This document shows, piece by piece, positions 63,916 through 64,000 of a DNA stretch of 64,000 nt. This DNA comes from Oscillospiraceae bacterium (GTDB lineage Bacteria > Bacillota > Clostridia > UBA1381 > UBA9506). Each line of letters begins with the position of its first letter. Positions within the stretch are counted from its first letter, which is position 1. A program made the translations under genes and the position numbers. Below the pieces are notes generated by a model. The model worked only from the letters and a program-made list of their open reading frames with translations, made no database searches and had not been told where the DNA came from. The stretch covers positions 57,213-121,212 of the forward strand of contig SVJJ01000005.1 of assembly GCA_015069045.1 (NCBI GenBank), given 5' to 3'.

Positions 63916-63945
63916 TACTCTATCCCCTTTTACATTATGAAAATT

Positions 63946-64000
63946 TCATCCTTTACCGATATATTCCTTAACCGTCGCCAGGTTCGTGTCAAGACTGGGA
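63946..64000 (-). CDS. Possible 3' end of an upstream gene, cut by the window edge
   Basis: The minus strand from the window edge encodes LDTNLATVKEYIGKG and then TGA at 63946-63948. It has the look of a protein C-terminus, and the ComB-like gene starts about 30 bases further on, but too little is visible to identify it. Confidence 0.3.
   Translation of the reverse strand, partial: PSLDTNLATVKEYIGKG

Overview
The window looks like a chromosomal segment of a low-GC, anaerobic, endospore-forming member of the Bacillota (Clostridia-like). The evidence is the spoIIAA-spoIIAB-sigF operon behind a SigH-type promoter, BofA/YaaL, a YlmC/YmxH protein and a SpoVB-like flippase, together with S-layer homology (SLH) surface protein, GatCAB amidotransferase, Pta-AckA acetate fermentation and Gram-positive style ribosome binding sites and terminators. 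No rRNA, tRNA or CRISPR array was seen. The species cannot be named from the sequence alone.

Layout. 0.1-9.9 kb: plus-strand housekeeping run (dxs, U32 peptidase family, YesL-like membrane protein, HAD phosphatase, gatCAB, cysteine-cluster protein, mnmE). 10-13 kb: spoVB-like flippase, mazG, HU. 13-17.3 kb, minus strand: sigF operon, MATE transporter, amidohydrolase. 17.4-27.2 kb: proS, orphan peptide-binding lipoprotein, SLH protein, MFS transporter, a small membrane protein, and a DUF2156 gene behind a possible structured leader. 27.3-35.9 kb: a DeoR-headed operon that joins two sugar- or polyol-type dehydrogenases to a complete 2-oxoacid dehydrogenase complex with a fused E1. 36-40 kb, minus strand: an Ala/Cys-rich small protein, an orphan divergent GyrB/ParE-like protein, guaB. 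40-46.4 kb: yaaL-bofA, DUF378, AraD-like epimerase/aldolase, ylmC, metG, pta-ackA. 46.5-52.4 kb: tyrosine recombinase, then the minus-strand set priA-def-fmt-xth and a TIGR04076 protein.

At about 52.4 kb the character changes sharply. From here to the end is accessory DNA: a 400-bp chain of small hairpins built on a constant AATTTAGCT word; a five-gene module of unknown function containing a paralogous pair; a decaying surface-glycan/amino-acid type locus (RmlB-like remnant, broken APC permease, intact DegT aminotransferase, truncated ATP-grasp, intact SLC13 permease and ATP-grasp ligase); a cytoplasmic Cu/Zn superoxide dismutase-like gene; a DUF559 nuclease gene enclosed in hairpin-rich inverted repeats; and a ComB-like phosphatase.

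The most unusual items are the DUF559 element at 62.45-62.90 kb, whose terminal repeats supply both the Shine-Dalgarno and the last codons of the gene; the hairpin array at 52.47-52.88 kb; the unknown paralog module at 53.4-56.0 kb; and the DeoR/2-oxoacid dehydrogenase operon at 27-36 kb.
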